Assembly (NCBI GenBank): GCA_902778855.1
Contig: CACYZM010000011.1
Coordinates: 1-40,912 of the forward strand
Direction: 5' to 3'
DNA: 40,912 nt
Source of the DNA: an uncultured Bacteroidia bacterium
GTDB taxonomy: Bacteria > Bacteroidota > Bacteroidia > Bacteroidales > UBA932
Made by a program: the position numbers and the translations under genes
Notes under the pieces: model-generated
What the model saw: only the letters and a program-made list of their open reading frames with translations
What the model was told of the DNA's origin: nothing
Database searches by the model: none
Shown here: positions 25,831 through 34,498 of the stretch, piece by piece
Numbering within the stretch: position 1 is the stretch's first letter
Layout of the letters: each line of letters begins with the position of its first letter

Positions 25831-26772
25831 TTATTTTTTACTTATGGTATCTTTTATCCAGAACTCCAGCCGGAGTTCCCACACCAGCACGATCGACATC
25901 GCCCAGCGCGAGAGCAGCATGATCCACCACACGGCGCCGCAGGCGGTCAGCAGCAGCAGGTCTTCGAGATTGCTGTGGGAAATGCAGATGTGCGTGTCGA
26001 GCAGCAGGACGTCGCGACGGGTCACGTCGCCCCGATCCAGTTCGAAGAGCATCGCGGCGGCGCCGTAGCCGAGGCCGATGATGTTGGCCACGAGCCAGAG
26101 GAACACCGTGCCGGCCGGCAGGCCGAACACCCACATCAGGGGCCGGAAGACCTTCGCGATCTTCTCCATGATGCCGAACTCGCGCAGCATCCGCTGCAGG
26201 ATGTTGAGCGAATAGATGATGGCGATCATCATCACCACCAGTTTCAGGGCCGAAACCGCCCAGTCGCCCAGGGTCGACCAGAACGAGAGCTTCTCCCCCG
26301 CCTCATACGAGGCCACCGAAAGGTCGGAGGAACCGGGCAGGATGGCATTGAGGATGATGCCCATCAGGAAAGCGCACAGGGTCCGGATGATCACCATCCG
26401 GACGCCGTTGGCGCCGGTCTTCTTGAGGACGGCGGTTTCCAGCACCATCGAATGCGCGCACATCACCATCGTGCAGAGGATGGTCAGGGCGCGCCAGTCG
26501 AGCTCGAGGGTGGTCATCACGGCGATGCAGGAATACACGTTCACGAAGTAGCCCGACACAAAGGCCAGGGCCGCCGCGCCCGGCAGGCCGAAGATATTGA
26601 AAACCGGGCTGACCGCATCCGATATCCAGGGCAGGATATCGAAATATTTGAGCAGCATCATCGCGAAGGAGACGGCCAGGGTGATCTTGATGATCCAGAT
26701 GCAGGTCTTGGTCGTGGAGGGAAGGACTTCCCGCACACAGGCCTTCAGCCGGTCTTTGGTTTCTTGTTTCAT
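25831..26772 (-). CDS. Nucleoside-recognition (Gate) domain integral membrane protein
   Basis: This 313-residue inner-membrane protein has about eight hydrophobic segments arranged as two Gate-like halves (about 25-150 and 185-300). Each half has an interrupted helix with a Gly-rich turn: GLPGAAALAFVSGYFVNVYSCIA in the first and GLPAGTVFLWLVANIIGLGYGAAA in the second. This is seen in spore maturation A/B proteins and in nucleoside-recognition proteins. In spore formers such proteins act in maturation. In Bacteroidota the family role is unknown, and a transport or gating role is only inferred. A promoter box lies at 26801-26808. The gene diverges from the GDPD lipoprotein, and the gap to trxB downstream is 29 bases. 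Confidence 0.83.
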   Translation of the reverse strand: MKQETKDRLKACVREVLPSTTKTCIWIIKITLAVSFAMMLLKYFDILPWISDAVSPVFNIFGLPGAAALAFVSGYFVNVYSCIAVMTTLELDWRALTILCTMVMCAHSMVLETAVLKKTGANGVRMVIIRTLCAFLMGIILNAILPGSSDLSVASYEAGEKLSFWSTLGDWAVSALKLVVMMIAIIYSLNILQRMLREFGIMEKIAKVFRPLMWVFGLPAGTVFLWLVANIIGLGYGAAAMLFELDRGDVTRRDVLLLDTHICISHSNLEDLLLLTACGAVWWIMLLSRWAMSIVLVWELRLEFWIKDTISKK

Positions 26773-26800
26773 AGAGAAATACGGGGCTTCGCCCGCGCGG

Positions 26801-26808
26801 CAAAGGTA
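26801..26808 (-). promoter_or_regulatory. Candidate -7 promoter box (TACCTTTG) for the Gate-domain gene
   Basis: Minus-strand TACCTTTG is an exact consensus match, 28 bases before the ATG at 26772. A CTTG at 26832-26829 is a weak -33 candidate, with 20 bases between. Confidence 0.6.
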
Positions 26809-26853
26809 TCGATAATAATTCTATCTTGCAAGCGCAGTCGGCGGGATTTTCCG

Positions 26854-26861
26854 TAACTTTG
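26854..26861 (+). promoter_or_regulatory. Candidate -7 promoter box (TAACTTTG) for the GDPD lipoprotein gene
   Basis: Plus-strand TAACTTTG is an exact consensus match and ends five bases before the ATG at 26867. The expected transcription start therefore falls on or next to the start codon, so the mRNA may be leaderless. No good -33 TTTG is seen. Confidence 0.6.
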
Positions 26862-26866
26862 CAGGT

Positions 26867-27688
26867 ATGAAAAAGCTCCTGTTCACCCTGCTCATCGGCT
26901 GCCTGCTGGCGGCCTGTGGCAAAGAGGCCGCTCCCGGCCCGCAAGTGGTGGCGCACCGCGGCTACTGGAAAGCCAAAGGATCCGCCCAGAACTCCATCTC
27001 CTCGCTCCAGAACGCCGGCCGCATCGGGGCCTACGGCTCCGAATTCGACGTCAACCTGACCGCCGACGGCCAGCTCGTGGTCAACCACGATTTCACCTAT
27101 CACGACCGGGTGATCTATGAAAGCACGCTCGAAGCGCTCCGCGACACCTCGCTGCGCCTGAAGAACGGTGAAATCATCCCCACGATCGACGAATATCTCG
27201 CGGCCTCGCTGGAATATCCGGCGATGAAACTGGTCTACGAACTCAAGAGCAAAGGCGACCCCGAATATGAGGCCAAGGCCCTGCCGGCCAGCGTCGAAGC
27301 CATCCGCCGCCACGGTGTGGAAGACCGCGTGGAATTCATCTCGTTCAGCCTGTCCGCCTGCAAGGAATTCGCGAAGCTGATGCCGAATTGCCTGGTGGAA
27401 TACCTCGGAGGCGAGCTCGCGCCGGCCGAAGTGAAGGCTTTGGGAATCAACGGCATCGATTATCATTTCTCCGTCTTCGACAAGCACCCGGAATGGGTGG
27501 CCGAAGCCCACGAACTGGGCATGGTCGTCAATGTCTGGACCGTCGATCAGGAAGCCGATATCGTCCGAATGCTCGGACTGGGCTGCGACCACATCACCAC
27601 CAACGAACCGGAACTGGCGGCACGGCTGATCGCCGAATTTGTGTCCAATCCCAATCCAGCAGGGAAGGAAGTTCCTCCCACGAAGTAA
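26867..27688 (+). CDS. Glycerophosphodiester phosphodiesterase family lipoprotein
   Basis: It probably splits glycerophosphodiesters, the headgroups left after phospholipid breakdown, to glycerol 3-phosphate and an alcohol. The 273 residues begin with a lipobox ending at Cys17 (LLAAC). The GDPD TIM-barrel follows with His30-Arg31 in AHRGYW, the metal ligands Glu59 and Asp61 in SEFDVN, and His74 in VVNHD. These are the catalytic set, so activity is expected. YELKSK and the late WTVDQEADIVRMLGLGCDHITTNEPE are typical of the family. The protein would sit in the periplasm or on the surface. The last 95 bases overlap the convergent hydrolase gene. Confidence 0.95.
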   Translation: MKKLLFTLLIGCLLAACGKEAAPGPQVVAHRGYWKAKGSAQNSISSLQNAGRIGAYGSEFDVNLTADGQLVVNHDFTYHDRVIYESTLEALRDTSLRLKNGEIIPTIDEYLAASLEYPAMKLVYELKSKGDPEYEAKALPASVEAIRRHGVEDRVEFISFSLSACKEFAKLMPNCLVEYLGGELAPAEVKALGINGIDYHFSVFDKHPEWVAEAHELGMVVNVWTVDQEADIVRMLGLGCDHITTNEPELAARLIAEFVSNPNPAGKEVPPTK

Positions 27689-28544
27689 TCTCCTTGGGCG
27701 GCTCCGGCTCCGGCAGCCGGTCCGGCACGAAAGGCGCCCGCCGGGGCACAAGCTCCGGCACAGCGTCGGGGTTCAGCCGGCCGTAGGCCGCATTCATGGT
27801 CTCCTCCGTAATGGAATACTGCAGGTTGACGGGACGCCCCGGATCCTGCAGGTTGTGCTCGAACAGCCACTGATAGAGCTCGGGCAGATAGAAGACCCGG
27901 GCCAGTTCGGAATGGCCGCACGCCGGCTGGTCGTAGATCAGCCGCGTCCCCTTGCCGCTGTCGTAAAGCTGCTTGACCAGCGTCGCCGAATAGGAAACGG
28001 CCGTCACCGTGTCGCGGAAACCGTGGATGATCCAGAGCGGCACTTCCGACAGGCCGGAAATCGAAGGCTCGGCATAGCCGCCGCACATCGCCAGCGCAGC
28101 CGCCACCTTGTGGGGATAGTGGTGCACCATCTTCAGGGTGCCCCACCCGCCCATACTCATTCCGATCACGTAGAAGCGGTTGGTGTCGCAGGGAAACTTC
28201 CGGTTCACGAACTCCACCACATGGTCGAGCTTTTCGGCCTCCCAGCCCACGACGGACGTCTGCGGCGCGATGACCACCGCATCGAGCGGCAGGCCGCGGC
28301 GGATGGCGTCGACGGTCCCGTAGCGCAGCACGTCGTTCAGGTCGTCGCCGCACAGGCTCTTGCCGTGCAGGAACAGGACGGTCGGCAGCGGCGTCGAACA
28401 GGTATCCGCACCCGCTGGCAGATAAAGCAGGAAATTATAGCCGTCCGGCACCGAATCGCGATAGGACCAAAGCACCTGCGCCCGGACCGGCAGGAAGGCG
28501 GCCAGCAGCGTCAGCAGCAGGATCGAACGGCGGAGTCTCATCAT
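27594..28544 (-). CDS. Secreted alpha/beta-hydrolase (esterase/phospholipase-like)
   Basis: This 316-residue protein has a signal peptide (cleavage near FLPVRAQ, residue 23) and an alpha/beta-hydrolase domain (about 30-245). The oxyanion motif is LFLHGKSLCGDD, the nucleophile Ser130 is in GMSMGGWG, and Asp178 (IHGFRDTVT) and His211 (CGHSE) complete the triad. It resembles the feruloyl esterase/LpqC-like group, so the substrate may be an ester on plant or lipid material. The C-terminal 75 residues or so are Pro- and Glu-rich and end in DWDWTQIRR. The last 31 codons are antisense to the GDPD gene, suggesting a readthrough extension. Its start overlaps the propeller gene stop by ATGA, so the pair is coupled. 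Confidence 0.88.
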   Translation of the reverse strand: MMRLRRSILLLTLLAAFLPVRAQVLWSYRDSVPDGYNFLLYLPAGADTCSTPLPTVLFLHGKSLCGDDLNDVLRYGTVDAIRRGLPLDAVVIAPQTSVVGWEAEKLDHVVEFVNRKFPCDTNRFYVIGMSMGGWGTLKMVHHYPHKVAAALAMCGGYAEPSISGLSEVPLWIIHGFRDTVTAVSYSATLVKQLYDSGKGTRLIYDQPACGHSELARVFYLPELYQWLFEHNLQDPGRPVNLQYSITEETMNAAYGRLNPDAVPELVPRRAPFVPDRLPEPEPPKEITSWEELPSLLDWDWTQIRRSAVPPVPVRWW

Positions 28545-29833
28545 TTGTAGCGGATTTCAAAGATATCGACGGCGTTGCCGCCGCCGGAAGGACGGGCCTG
28601 GGACGTCGAGAGCAGATACTTGCCGTCCTGGGAAAGGTCGAGACCCACCGGATAGGAGTCGGCGTCGAGCGTTCCCACCAGGGTCATCGTGCGGGTATCG
28701 ACCACGGCGATCTTGCTCGAGAAATTGCAGGCCGCAAAAATGAAACGGCCGTCGGGCGAGGCCACGATGGTGCGGGCGCCCGCGGGCACCTTGCAGCTTT
28801 CCCAGTCGGTCAGCGTGACCGTGGCGTGCTTTTCGTCGAACCCGTCGATGGATTCCAGAATGCGGCTCAAAGGAATCCGCTGGACATAGCCCTTGTTGTT
28901 GATGCTCAGATAGAGATATTCGCCGCTGAGAATCAGATGCCGCAGGTTCGACATCATCCCGAGGATGCGGCCCAGGTACCTGTCGTTCTGCAGGTCGATG
29001 ACCGCGATGCCGCCGCCGGCGCCCATGCAGCCCACCAGCAGATAGCGGCCGTCGGGCGTGAACAGCGTGCCGCGCAGGCAATAGCCGCTGCCGGCGTCGC
29101 GGTTGACGGAGACGGTGCGGCTGTAGTTGAGCTTGAGCTTATAATCCACGATGTGGCACGACACATAGTGCCAGCGCGTGGGATCGTTGCCGGAAATATC
29201 CAGCAGACCCACCGTATTGTCGCCCCAATGCGTCACGGCGATCCGGTTCCCGTCGGGAGACGTGGCGATCATTTTGGGAAGCGGGCCGGTCTCGAAAATG
29301 CGGACGATGGTATCGCGCTGCGTGTCGATGACGGCCATCGCGGAAGGATCCTGCGCGTTGATATCGTAGGAGCGTCGGTAATAGGGCACCCAGAGATAGC
29401 GTCCGTTGTGCGAGAAGGTGCTTTCGACCGGCTTGCCGGAGAAAGTCCAGGGATCCTTGTAAGTATAGTTGAACGGGAAGAGGCCGCTGGCCGGCGCCCA
29501 GAGGGCGAGATGCGTGCTGTCGAAGGCGTGGTGGATGACCTTCAGCTTGCGGCCGGTGGCGAAATCGAAGGCCACGGTGCGCATTCCTTCCAGGGAGTTG
29601 ACGTAATACTTGTACCCGGCGGGATGGATGTTCACCGACTTGGGCGACAGGACGTCGACGTCCTGCGTCGCAGCGGGGCCGCCCGGGTAGTTTTGCTTCC
29701 GCGTCAGGAAAGTGACGGTGATGGACGGGGCGTCGAGCCGCGTCTCCCCGGGCTTGGGGTGCACCACCGGCGGCTGCTGCGCAGCGGCAGCGGCGGTCAG
29801 GAAGAGGAAAAGGAATAGCAGGGTCTTCTTCAT
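28541..29833 (-). CDS. Periplasmic YncE-like beta-propeller protein
   Basis: This 430-residue protein has a signal peptide (MKKTLLFLFLFLTAAAAAQ). The repeats have the form of a seven-bladed YVTN/YncE-like propeller. The pattern of strand, Pro-Asp-Gly turn and strand recurs: ATSPDGNRIAVTHWGDNTVGLLDI, LFTPDGRYLLVGCMGAGGGIAVIDL and VASPDGRFIFAACNFSSKIAVVD, then LSQDGKYLLSTSQ. Such propellers bind ligands or proteins; the specific role is unknown. The frame is open upstream across the tRNA-Phe gene to 30049, but the signal peptide fixes the start at 29833. It is read toward the hydrolase and overlaps it by ATGA, so the two are probably coupled. Confidence 0.87.
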   Translation of the reverse strand: MKKTLLFLFLFLTAAAAAQQPPVVHPKPGETRLDAPSITVTFLTRKQNYPGGPAATQDVDVLSPKSVNIHPAGYKYYVNSLEGMRTVAFDFATGRKLKVIHHAFDSTHLALWAPASGLFPFNYTYKDPWTFSGKPVESTFSHNGRYLWVPYYRRSYDINAQDPSAMAVIDTQRDTIVRIFETGPLPKMIATSPDGNRIAVTHWGDNTVGLLDISGNDPTRWHYVSCHIVDYKLKLNYSRTVSVNRDAGSGYCLRGTLFTPDGRYLLVGCMGAGGGIAVIDLQNDRYLGRILGMMSNLRHLILSGEYLYLSINNKGYVQRIPLSRILESIDGFDEKHATVTLTDWESCKVPAGARTIVASPDGRFIFAACNFSSKIAVVDTRTMTLVGTLDADSYPVGLDLSQDGKYLLSTSQARPSGGGNAVDIFEIRYK

Positions 29834-29844
29834 CGTTAATCTAT

Positions 29845-29876
29845 AAACCCCGCCAGAAATGCTCCTGACGGGGTTT
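29845..29876 (-). terminator. Hairpin after tRNA-Phe, likely terminator
   Basis: On the minus strand a 12-base stem AAACCCCGTCAG pairs with CTGGCGGGGTTT (one G-T pair) over an 8-base loop. Only three T follow in the arm end plus TATAG, so the T-tract is weak. It lies between the tRNA 3' end (29881) and the propeller start (29833) and may stop or process the tRNA transcript. Read the other way it also ends in TTT. Confidence 0.65.
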
Positions 29877-29880
29877 GAAG

Positions 29881-29953
<73 letters not shown>

Positions 29954-29973
29954 TTGTGTTTCGAGTGGGAGTG

Positions 29974-30003
29974 CAAAGGTAAGGATTTTTTTCTTTCTGC
30001 AAA
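29974..30003 (-). promoter_or_regulatory. Promoter of tRNA-Phe
   Basis: On the minus strand TTTG (30003-30000) and TACCTTTG (29981-29974) are separated by 18 bases. They match the Bacteroidota -33 and -7 elements. The -7 box ends 20 bases before the tRNA 5' end at 29953. This is a rare case here where both elements match exactly. Confidence 0.78.
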
Positions 30004-30047
30004 AAATAATGTTATTTTCGCAGAAGATTCTGTGAAAAAACGACGCC

Positions 30048-32078
30048 ATGGCCGGGGAGAAGCGCTACGTGGAGGTGTTGTTACCTCTTAAATTAAAGGA
30101 AAGACTGACGTACCGTCTGCCGGAGGGGTGGACGGCGGAGGCCGGGTGCTGGGTGCAGGTGCCGTTGCGCGGGCATCCGGCGCTCGGAATCGTGACGGGC
30201 GTCAGCGACCACGCGCCGGTGGGCAAGCCGCTTTCGGCGATCGGCGAAGTGGAGGCGCTTCCGGATGCGCCGGGCGTCGGCGCCGCCGAACTGGCGTTCT
30301 GGCAGATGGTGGCCGATTATTATCTCTGTACGCCCGGCGAGGTGTTCCGGGCGGCCTGCAACGTGGGGCTGCAGCGCCAGATCCTGCAGGCCGGAAAACC
30401 CCGGCACAAAGCCCGGAAAAAGAAAGCCGCCAAAAACGGAGAAGCCGAACCGCCGCTGAAGACCCTGTCGGAAGCGCAGCGGCAGGCTTTGGACCAGACG
30501 CGCGATGGCTTCGCCCGGCACAAACCCGTGCTGCTGTTCGGCGTCACGGGCAGCGGCAAGACCGAAATCTATCTCCACCTGGCCGCCGAAAGTCTGCGCG
30601 CCGGGCGCGACGTCCTCTTCCTCGTTCCCGAGATCGCAATGTCCAAACAGTTGCAGCAGCGGCTGGAAGCCGTCTTCGGCGACGCCCTGCTGGTCTTCCA
30701 TTCCCGGACCACCGTGCCCCAGCGCTACGCCGTCATCGACACCCTCCGCCGCGACCCGACGCCCCGCATCGTGCTGGGCACCCGCTCCGCCGTGTTCCTC
30801 CCTTTCCGGAACCTGGGCCTGGCCGTCGTCGACGAAGAGCACGACCGCTCGTATAAACAGGATGACACCGCGCCCCGCTACAACGGCCGCGACGCGGCCC
30901 TGATGCTGGCCGCCCTGCATAAGGCGGATATCGTGCTGGGCAGCGCCACGCCCTCCTGCGAGGCGCTCTATAATGTGGAAACCCACAAATTCGTCCGGGC
31001 CGACCTGCCGGAACGCTATCACGGCGGGAAGGATCCCCGCGTGGAAATCATCGATACCGCCCAGGCGCGCCGGCTGGGCAATATGCAGGGCTCCTTCTCG
31101 CGGAAACTGCTCAAGGAGATGGACGCCACCCTCCGGGCGGGCCGGCAGATCCTGGTCTTCCGCTCCCGGCGGGCGTATGCCCCCGTGGTGCAGTGCGAAG
31201 CCTGCGGCGAAGTGGTCCGCTGCCCGCACTGCCACGTGCCGCTGAGCTACCACAAATTCAACAGCACGCTATCCTGCCATTACTGCGGGTACCACCGCCC
31301 CTTCACCCTGCGCTGCCCGTCCTGCGGCGAAACGGCCCTGATGGAGCGCGGCGCCGGCACGGAAAAACTCGAGGAAGAACTGCGGGACGCCTTCCCGGAC
31401 CGGACGATCGCCCGGTTCGACGCCGACACGACGGAAAGCAAGACGGCCGAAGAGAAAATGATCCGCGACTTCGCGGAAGGGCGCATCGACATCCTGGTCG
31501 GCACCCAGATGATTACCAAAGGTTTCGATTTCGAGCGGCTCGCCCTGACCGTCATCGTGCGGGCCGACAGCCTGTTCGCGGTGCCCGATTTCCGCAGCGA
31601 CGAACGCGCTTTCCAGCTGCTTACCCAGCTGATGGGCCGCTCGGGCCGGCGCGGCGAGCAGGGCCGTCTCGTCATCCAGACCGACCAGCCCGAACATCCG
31701 GTGCTCGGACGGCTGCTGCATCCCACGCAGGAATCGGTTGACGCGGCCGGCCTGCTGGCGGAGCGCAAGGCCTTCCGCTATCCGCCTTTCGTGCGGATGA
31801 TCTGCATTACGGTAAAAGACCGGTACGAAGGCCGGGTATGGAATGTCTGCCGGCTCATCAAGGAAGCGGCCGATTCGCTCGGCATCGCCGACATCGCCGG
31901 CCCGGTGACGCCGCCCGTCGACAGGGTGGCCGACGAACATATCGCGCAGTTCTGGATCAAACTCCCACGCAACCGCTCCCTGGCGGACACGAAGAAAGCT
32001 CTCTATGAGCGCATCGACCGCATCGACCGCGACTTCAAGGGGCACACGACGATCCAGATCGACGTCGATCCCGCTTAA
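30048..32078 (+). CDS. priA: Primosomal protein N' (replication restart helicase PriA)
   Basis: PriA recognises stalled forks and reloads the replicative helicase. The 676 residues have an N-terminal DNA-binding part (about 1-110) and a helicase core with Walker A GVTGSGKT (165-172), FLVPEIAM and the DEEH box (262-265). LGSATPSCEA and a zinc-binding region (about 383-428) with CEACGEVVRCPHCH and CHYCGYHRPFTLRCPSCGE follow, giving the usual eight Cys. The motif V region LVGTQMITKGFDFE and motif VI QLMGRSGRRGEQGR are intact. Helicase motifs and zinc ligands all look complete. The gene is a little shorter than the 730-residue E. coli protein. A near -7 box TATTTTCG lies at 30013-30020. It diverges from tRNA-Phe. 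The stop overlaps the GNAT gene by 4 bases. Confidence 0.97.
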   Translation: MAGEKRYVEVLLPLKLKERLTYRLPEGWTAEAGCWVQVPLRGHPALGIVTGVSDHAPVGKPLSAIGEVEALPDAPGVGAAELAFWQMVADYYLCTPGEVFRAACNVGLQRQILQAGKPRHKARKKKAAKNGEAEPPLKTLSEAQRQALDQTRDGFARHKPVLLFGVTGSGKTEIYLHLAAESLRAGRDVLFLVPEIAMSKQLQQRLEAVFGDALLVFHSRTTVPQRYAVIDTLRRDPTPRIVLGTRSAVFLPFRNLGLAVVDEEHDRSYKQDDTAPRYNGRDAALMLAALHKADIVLGSATPSCEALYNVETHKFVRADLPERYHGGKDPRVEIIDTAQARRLGNMQGSFSRKLLKEMDATLRAGRQILVFRSRRAYAPVVQCEACGEVVRCPHCHVPLSYHKFNSTLSCHYCGYHRPFTLRCPSCGETALMERGAGTEKLEEELRDAFPDRTIARFDADTTESKTAEEKMIRDFAEGRIDILVGTQMITKGFDFERLALTVIVRADSLFAVPDFRSDERAFQLLTQLMGRSGRRGEQGRLVIQTDQPEHPVLGRLLHPTQESVDAAGLLAERKAFRYPPFVRMICITVKDRYEGRVWNVCRLIKEAADSLGIADIAGPVTPPVDRVADEHIAQFWIKLPRNRSLADTKKALYERIDRIDRDFKGHTTIQIDVDPA

Positions 32079-32575
32079 TTGTCCCGGATTTTCTGATAGG
32101 CCAGGCGCTCGGCGCCGGAGGCCACGTGGATGATTCCGCAGTAACGGAAGCCGTAGCGCGTGATCAGGTGCTGCATGATCCGGTTGTCGCGGTGCGTGTC
32201 GATCCGGATGTTCGGATGCTGCGCGAAGCACCAGTCCAGGATGGTGTCGAAGATGCCGTGGGCGTGCGGATAGCTCGCGATGCGGTGGACGACGTAATAC
32301 GGCATCGTATCGTCGAGCCAGGCCCCGTCTTCGATGACCGAATACGTGGGCTCCGGCGACGGCAGGAAGGCGAAATAGGCCACGAGGGTCCCGTCGTCTT
32401 CCACGACGTAGCCCCCGCCGCGGGCCAGGTCGCCTTCCACCACGGCGGCGGAAGGATACCCGTCGACCCACTGGTGCGGATTGCCGGTTTCGCACATAAA
32501 AATCCTGGCGGCCGCAAGGACCGCCAGGATGCTTTCCAGATCCGTCGCTTGCGCAGGGCGGATGGTTCTCATCAT
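32075..32575 (-). CDS. GNAT-family N-acetyltransferase
   Basis: GNAT enzymes move acetyl from acetyl-CoA to an amine. The 166 residues begin MRTIRPAQATDLESI. They show the central strands YVVEDDGTLVAYFAFL, then the acetyl-CoA pocket RIASYPHAHGIFDTILDWCFAQ with RIDTHRDNRIMQHLITRYGFRYCGI near the end. The substrate cannot be told. The gene is on the same strand as nqrF, starts after a single base (32576), and has GGAGGAT before its ATG, so it appears to be the last gene of the nqr operon. A second ATG three bases in is also possible. Its end overlaps priA by 4 bases, convergently. Confidence 0.9.
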   Translation of the reverse strand: MMRTIRPAQATDLESILAVLAAARIFMCETGNPHQWVDGYPSAAVVEGDLARGGGYVVEDDGTLVAYFAFLPSPEPTYSVIEDGAWLDDTMPYYVVHRIASYPHAHGIFDTILDWCFAQHPNIRIDTHRDNRIMQHLITRYGFRYCGIIHVASGAERLAYQKIRDN

Positions 32576-32576
32576 A

Positions 32577-33848
32577 CTATCCTCCGAAATTGTCGTACAG
32601 GATGCTTTCCGGCGCGACGCCCAGCGAATCGAGGAGGGCGTTGACGGAGGCGACCATCATCGGCGGACCGCACATGAAGTACTTGATATCCTCGGGAGCC
32701 TCGTGGTTCTTGAGGTAGGTCTCGTTCATCACGTTGTGGACGAAACCGGCGGTGTACTTCACGCCCGCCGCATCGGCGGCCGGGTCGGGACGGTCGAGGG
32801 CCAGGTGGAAGTGGAAGTTCGGGAATTCCTTCTCGATCTCCGCGAAGTCTTCGAGGTAGAAAGCCTCGACGAGGGCGCGGGCGCCGTAGAAGAAGTGGAC
32901 TTCCTTCTTGGTCTTGAGCGTCTTGAACAGGTGCATGATGTGGCTGCGGAGCGGGGCCATGCCGGCGCCGCCGCCCACGAAGATGTATTCCTGGCTGTCG
33001 GGATCGTCCTTCGGGAGCAGGAACTCGCCGTAAGGACCGCTGATCCACACCTTGTCGCCCGGCTTGCGGGAGAAGACATAAGTGGAGGCGATGCCCGGAG
33101 GCACGGGCAGCATCTTGAACACGCCCTTCGGCTGGCTGCGGTCGAACGGCGGCGTGGCGATACGCACGTTGAGCTTGATGACGTTCTTTTCGGCAGGATA
33201 CGAGGCCATGGAGTAGGCGCGAATGGTCGGCACGGTGTTCTTGTGCTTGAGGTCGAAGAATCCGTATTTCTCCCAGTCGCCCCGGTAGATCGGATCGACG
33301 TCCATGTCGGCGAAGCTGACGTCGTACTCGGGAATGTCGATCTGGATGTATTCACCGCTCTTGAACTCGATGTTCTCGCCTTCCGGCAGCCGGACGGTGA
33401 ACTCCTTGATGAAGGTGGCCACGTTCTTGTTGGAGATGACCTCGCACTCGAGTTTCTTGACGCTGAGCGCGGAGTCGGGCACCTGGATCTTGAGGTTGTC
33501 CTTGACTTTCACCTGGCAGCCGAGACGCCAGTTGTCGGCGATCTGCTTGCGGGTGAAGAAGCCCACCTCGGTGGGGAGGATCGATCCGCCGCCTTCGAGG
33601 ACCTGGCACTTGCACTGGCCGCAGTTGCCCTTGCCGCCGCAGGCGGAGGGCAGGAAGATCTTCTGTTCGGCGAGGGTGTTGAGCAGCGAGCCGCCCTGCG
33701 GCACGTCGAGCACCTTCTTGCCGTCGTTGATATCGATCTTGACCGTTCCCGAAGGGGTAAGTTTCGTCTTGATGAAGAGGAGCAGGGCCACGAGGATGAG
33801 CGTGACCACGACAATCACGAGAATTGCTGCAAGAATCGTATTGGTCAT
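32577..33848 (-). CDS. nqrF: Na+-translocating NADH:quinone reductase subunit F
   Basis: NqrF takes electrons from NADH through FAD and a 2Fe-2S centre into the Na+-pumping complex. The 423 residues start with one membrane segment (about 4-26). A ferredoxin-type domain has ligands Cys70, Cys76, Cys79 and Cys111 (ACGGKGNCGQCKCQ, then RLGCQ). The FAD domain contains RAYSMASYP, and the NADH domain has VGGGAGMAPLRSH and YFMCGPPMMV. All cofactor residues expected are present. AGGAGGAAAG precedes the start. It is the last nqr gene and is followed after one base by a GNAT gene. Neighbours supply all six subunits. Confidence 0.98.
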   Translation of the reverse strand: MTNTILAAILVIVVVTLILVALLLFIKTKLTPSGTVKIDINDGKKVLDVPQGGSLLNTLAEQKIFLPSACGGKGNCGQCKCQVLEGGGSILPTEVGFFTRKQIADNWRLGCQVKVKDNLKIQVPDSALSVKKLECEVISNKNVATFIKEFTVRLPEGENIEFKSGEYIQIDIPEYDVSFADMDVDPIYRGDWEKYGFFDLKHKNTVPTIRAYSMASYPAEKNVIKLNVRIATPPFDRSQPKGVFKMLPVPPGIASTYVFSRKPGDKVWISGPYGEFLLPKDDPDSQEYIFVGGGAGMAPLRSHIMHLFKTLKTKKEVHFFYGARALVEAFYLEDFAEIEKEFPNFHFHLALDRPDPAADAAGVKYTAGFVHNVMNETYLKNHEAPEDIKYFMCGPPMMVASVNALLDSLGVAPESILYDNFGG

Positions 33849-33864
33849 AATCTTTCCTCCTTCC

Positions 33865-34479
33865 TTACAGTGAAATACCCATGAACGTCATGAAGGCCAT
33901 ACCCATCAGGCCCACCACCATGAAGGTGATGCCCAGACCCTTGAGCGGGGCGGGAACCTTCGAGTAGGCGAGTTTCTCGCGGATGGCGGCCAGGGCCACG
34001 ATGGCCAGCCACCAGCCGATGCCGGAGCCGAGCGCATAGACGGCGGCCTCGCCGCAATTGAGGAACTCGCGCTGCTGCATGAAGAGCGAACCGCCGAGGA
34101 TCGCGCAGTTCACGGCGATCAGCGGCAGGAAGATACCCAGCGAGGAGTAGAGCGCCGGCAGGAACTTCTCGACCACCATCTCGACGATCTGCACGAAGGC
34201 GGCGATCACCGCGATGAAGAGGATGAAGCTCAGGAAGCTCAGGTCCACGTCGGCAAAGCGTTCACCCAGCCAGGAGAGCGCTCCGGGCTGCAGCACGAAC
34301 TTGTTGAGCAGGTAGTTGAGCGGCAGCGTGCACAGGAGCACGAAAATCACAGCAATACCCAAACCGTTTGCTGTCTTGACATTTTTGGATACCGCCAGGT
34401 ATGAGCACATACCCAGGAAGTATGCAAAAATCATATTGTCAACGAAAATTGACTTTACGAACAAGCTGATGTATTCCAT
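33865..34479 (-). CDS. nqrE: Na+-translocating NADH:quinone reductase subunit E
   Basis: NqrE is one of two related membrane subunits (with NqrD) that hold an intramembrane 2Fe-2S centre and form part of the Na+ path. The 204 residues have about six helices, inverted in two halves. Conserved cysteines occur as Cys25 in [12 protein letters not shown] and Cys125 in [11 protein letters not shown]. These match the known ligand positions of the family. The gene starts 19 bases after nqrD and ends 16 bases before nqrF. Confidence 0.97.
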   Translation of the reverse strand: MEYISLFVKSIFVDNMIFAYFLGMCSYLAVSKNVKTANGLGIAVIFVLLCTLPLNYLLNKFVLQPGALSWLGERFADVDLSFLSFILFIAVIAAFVQIVEMVVEKFLPALYSSLGIFLPLIAVNCAILGGSLFMQQREFLNCGEAAVYALGSGIGWWLAIVALAAIREKLAYSKVPAPLKGLGITFMVVGLMGMAFMTFMGISL

Positions 34480-34498
34480 AATCGATTTGAGTTAGGTG

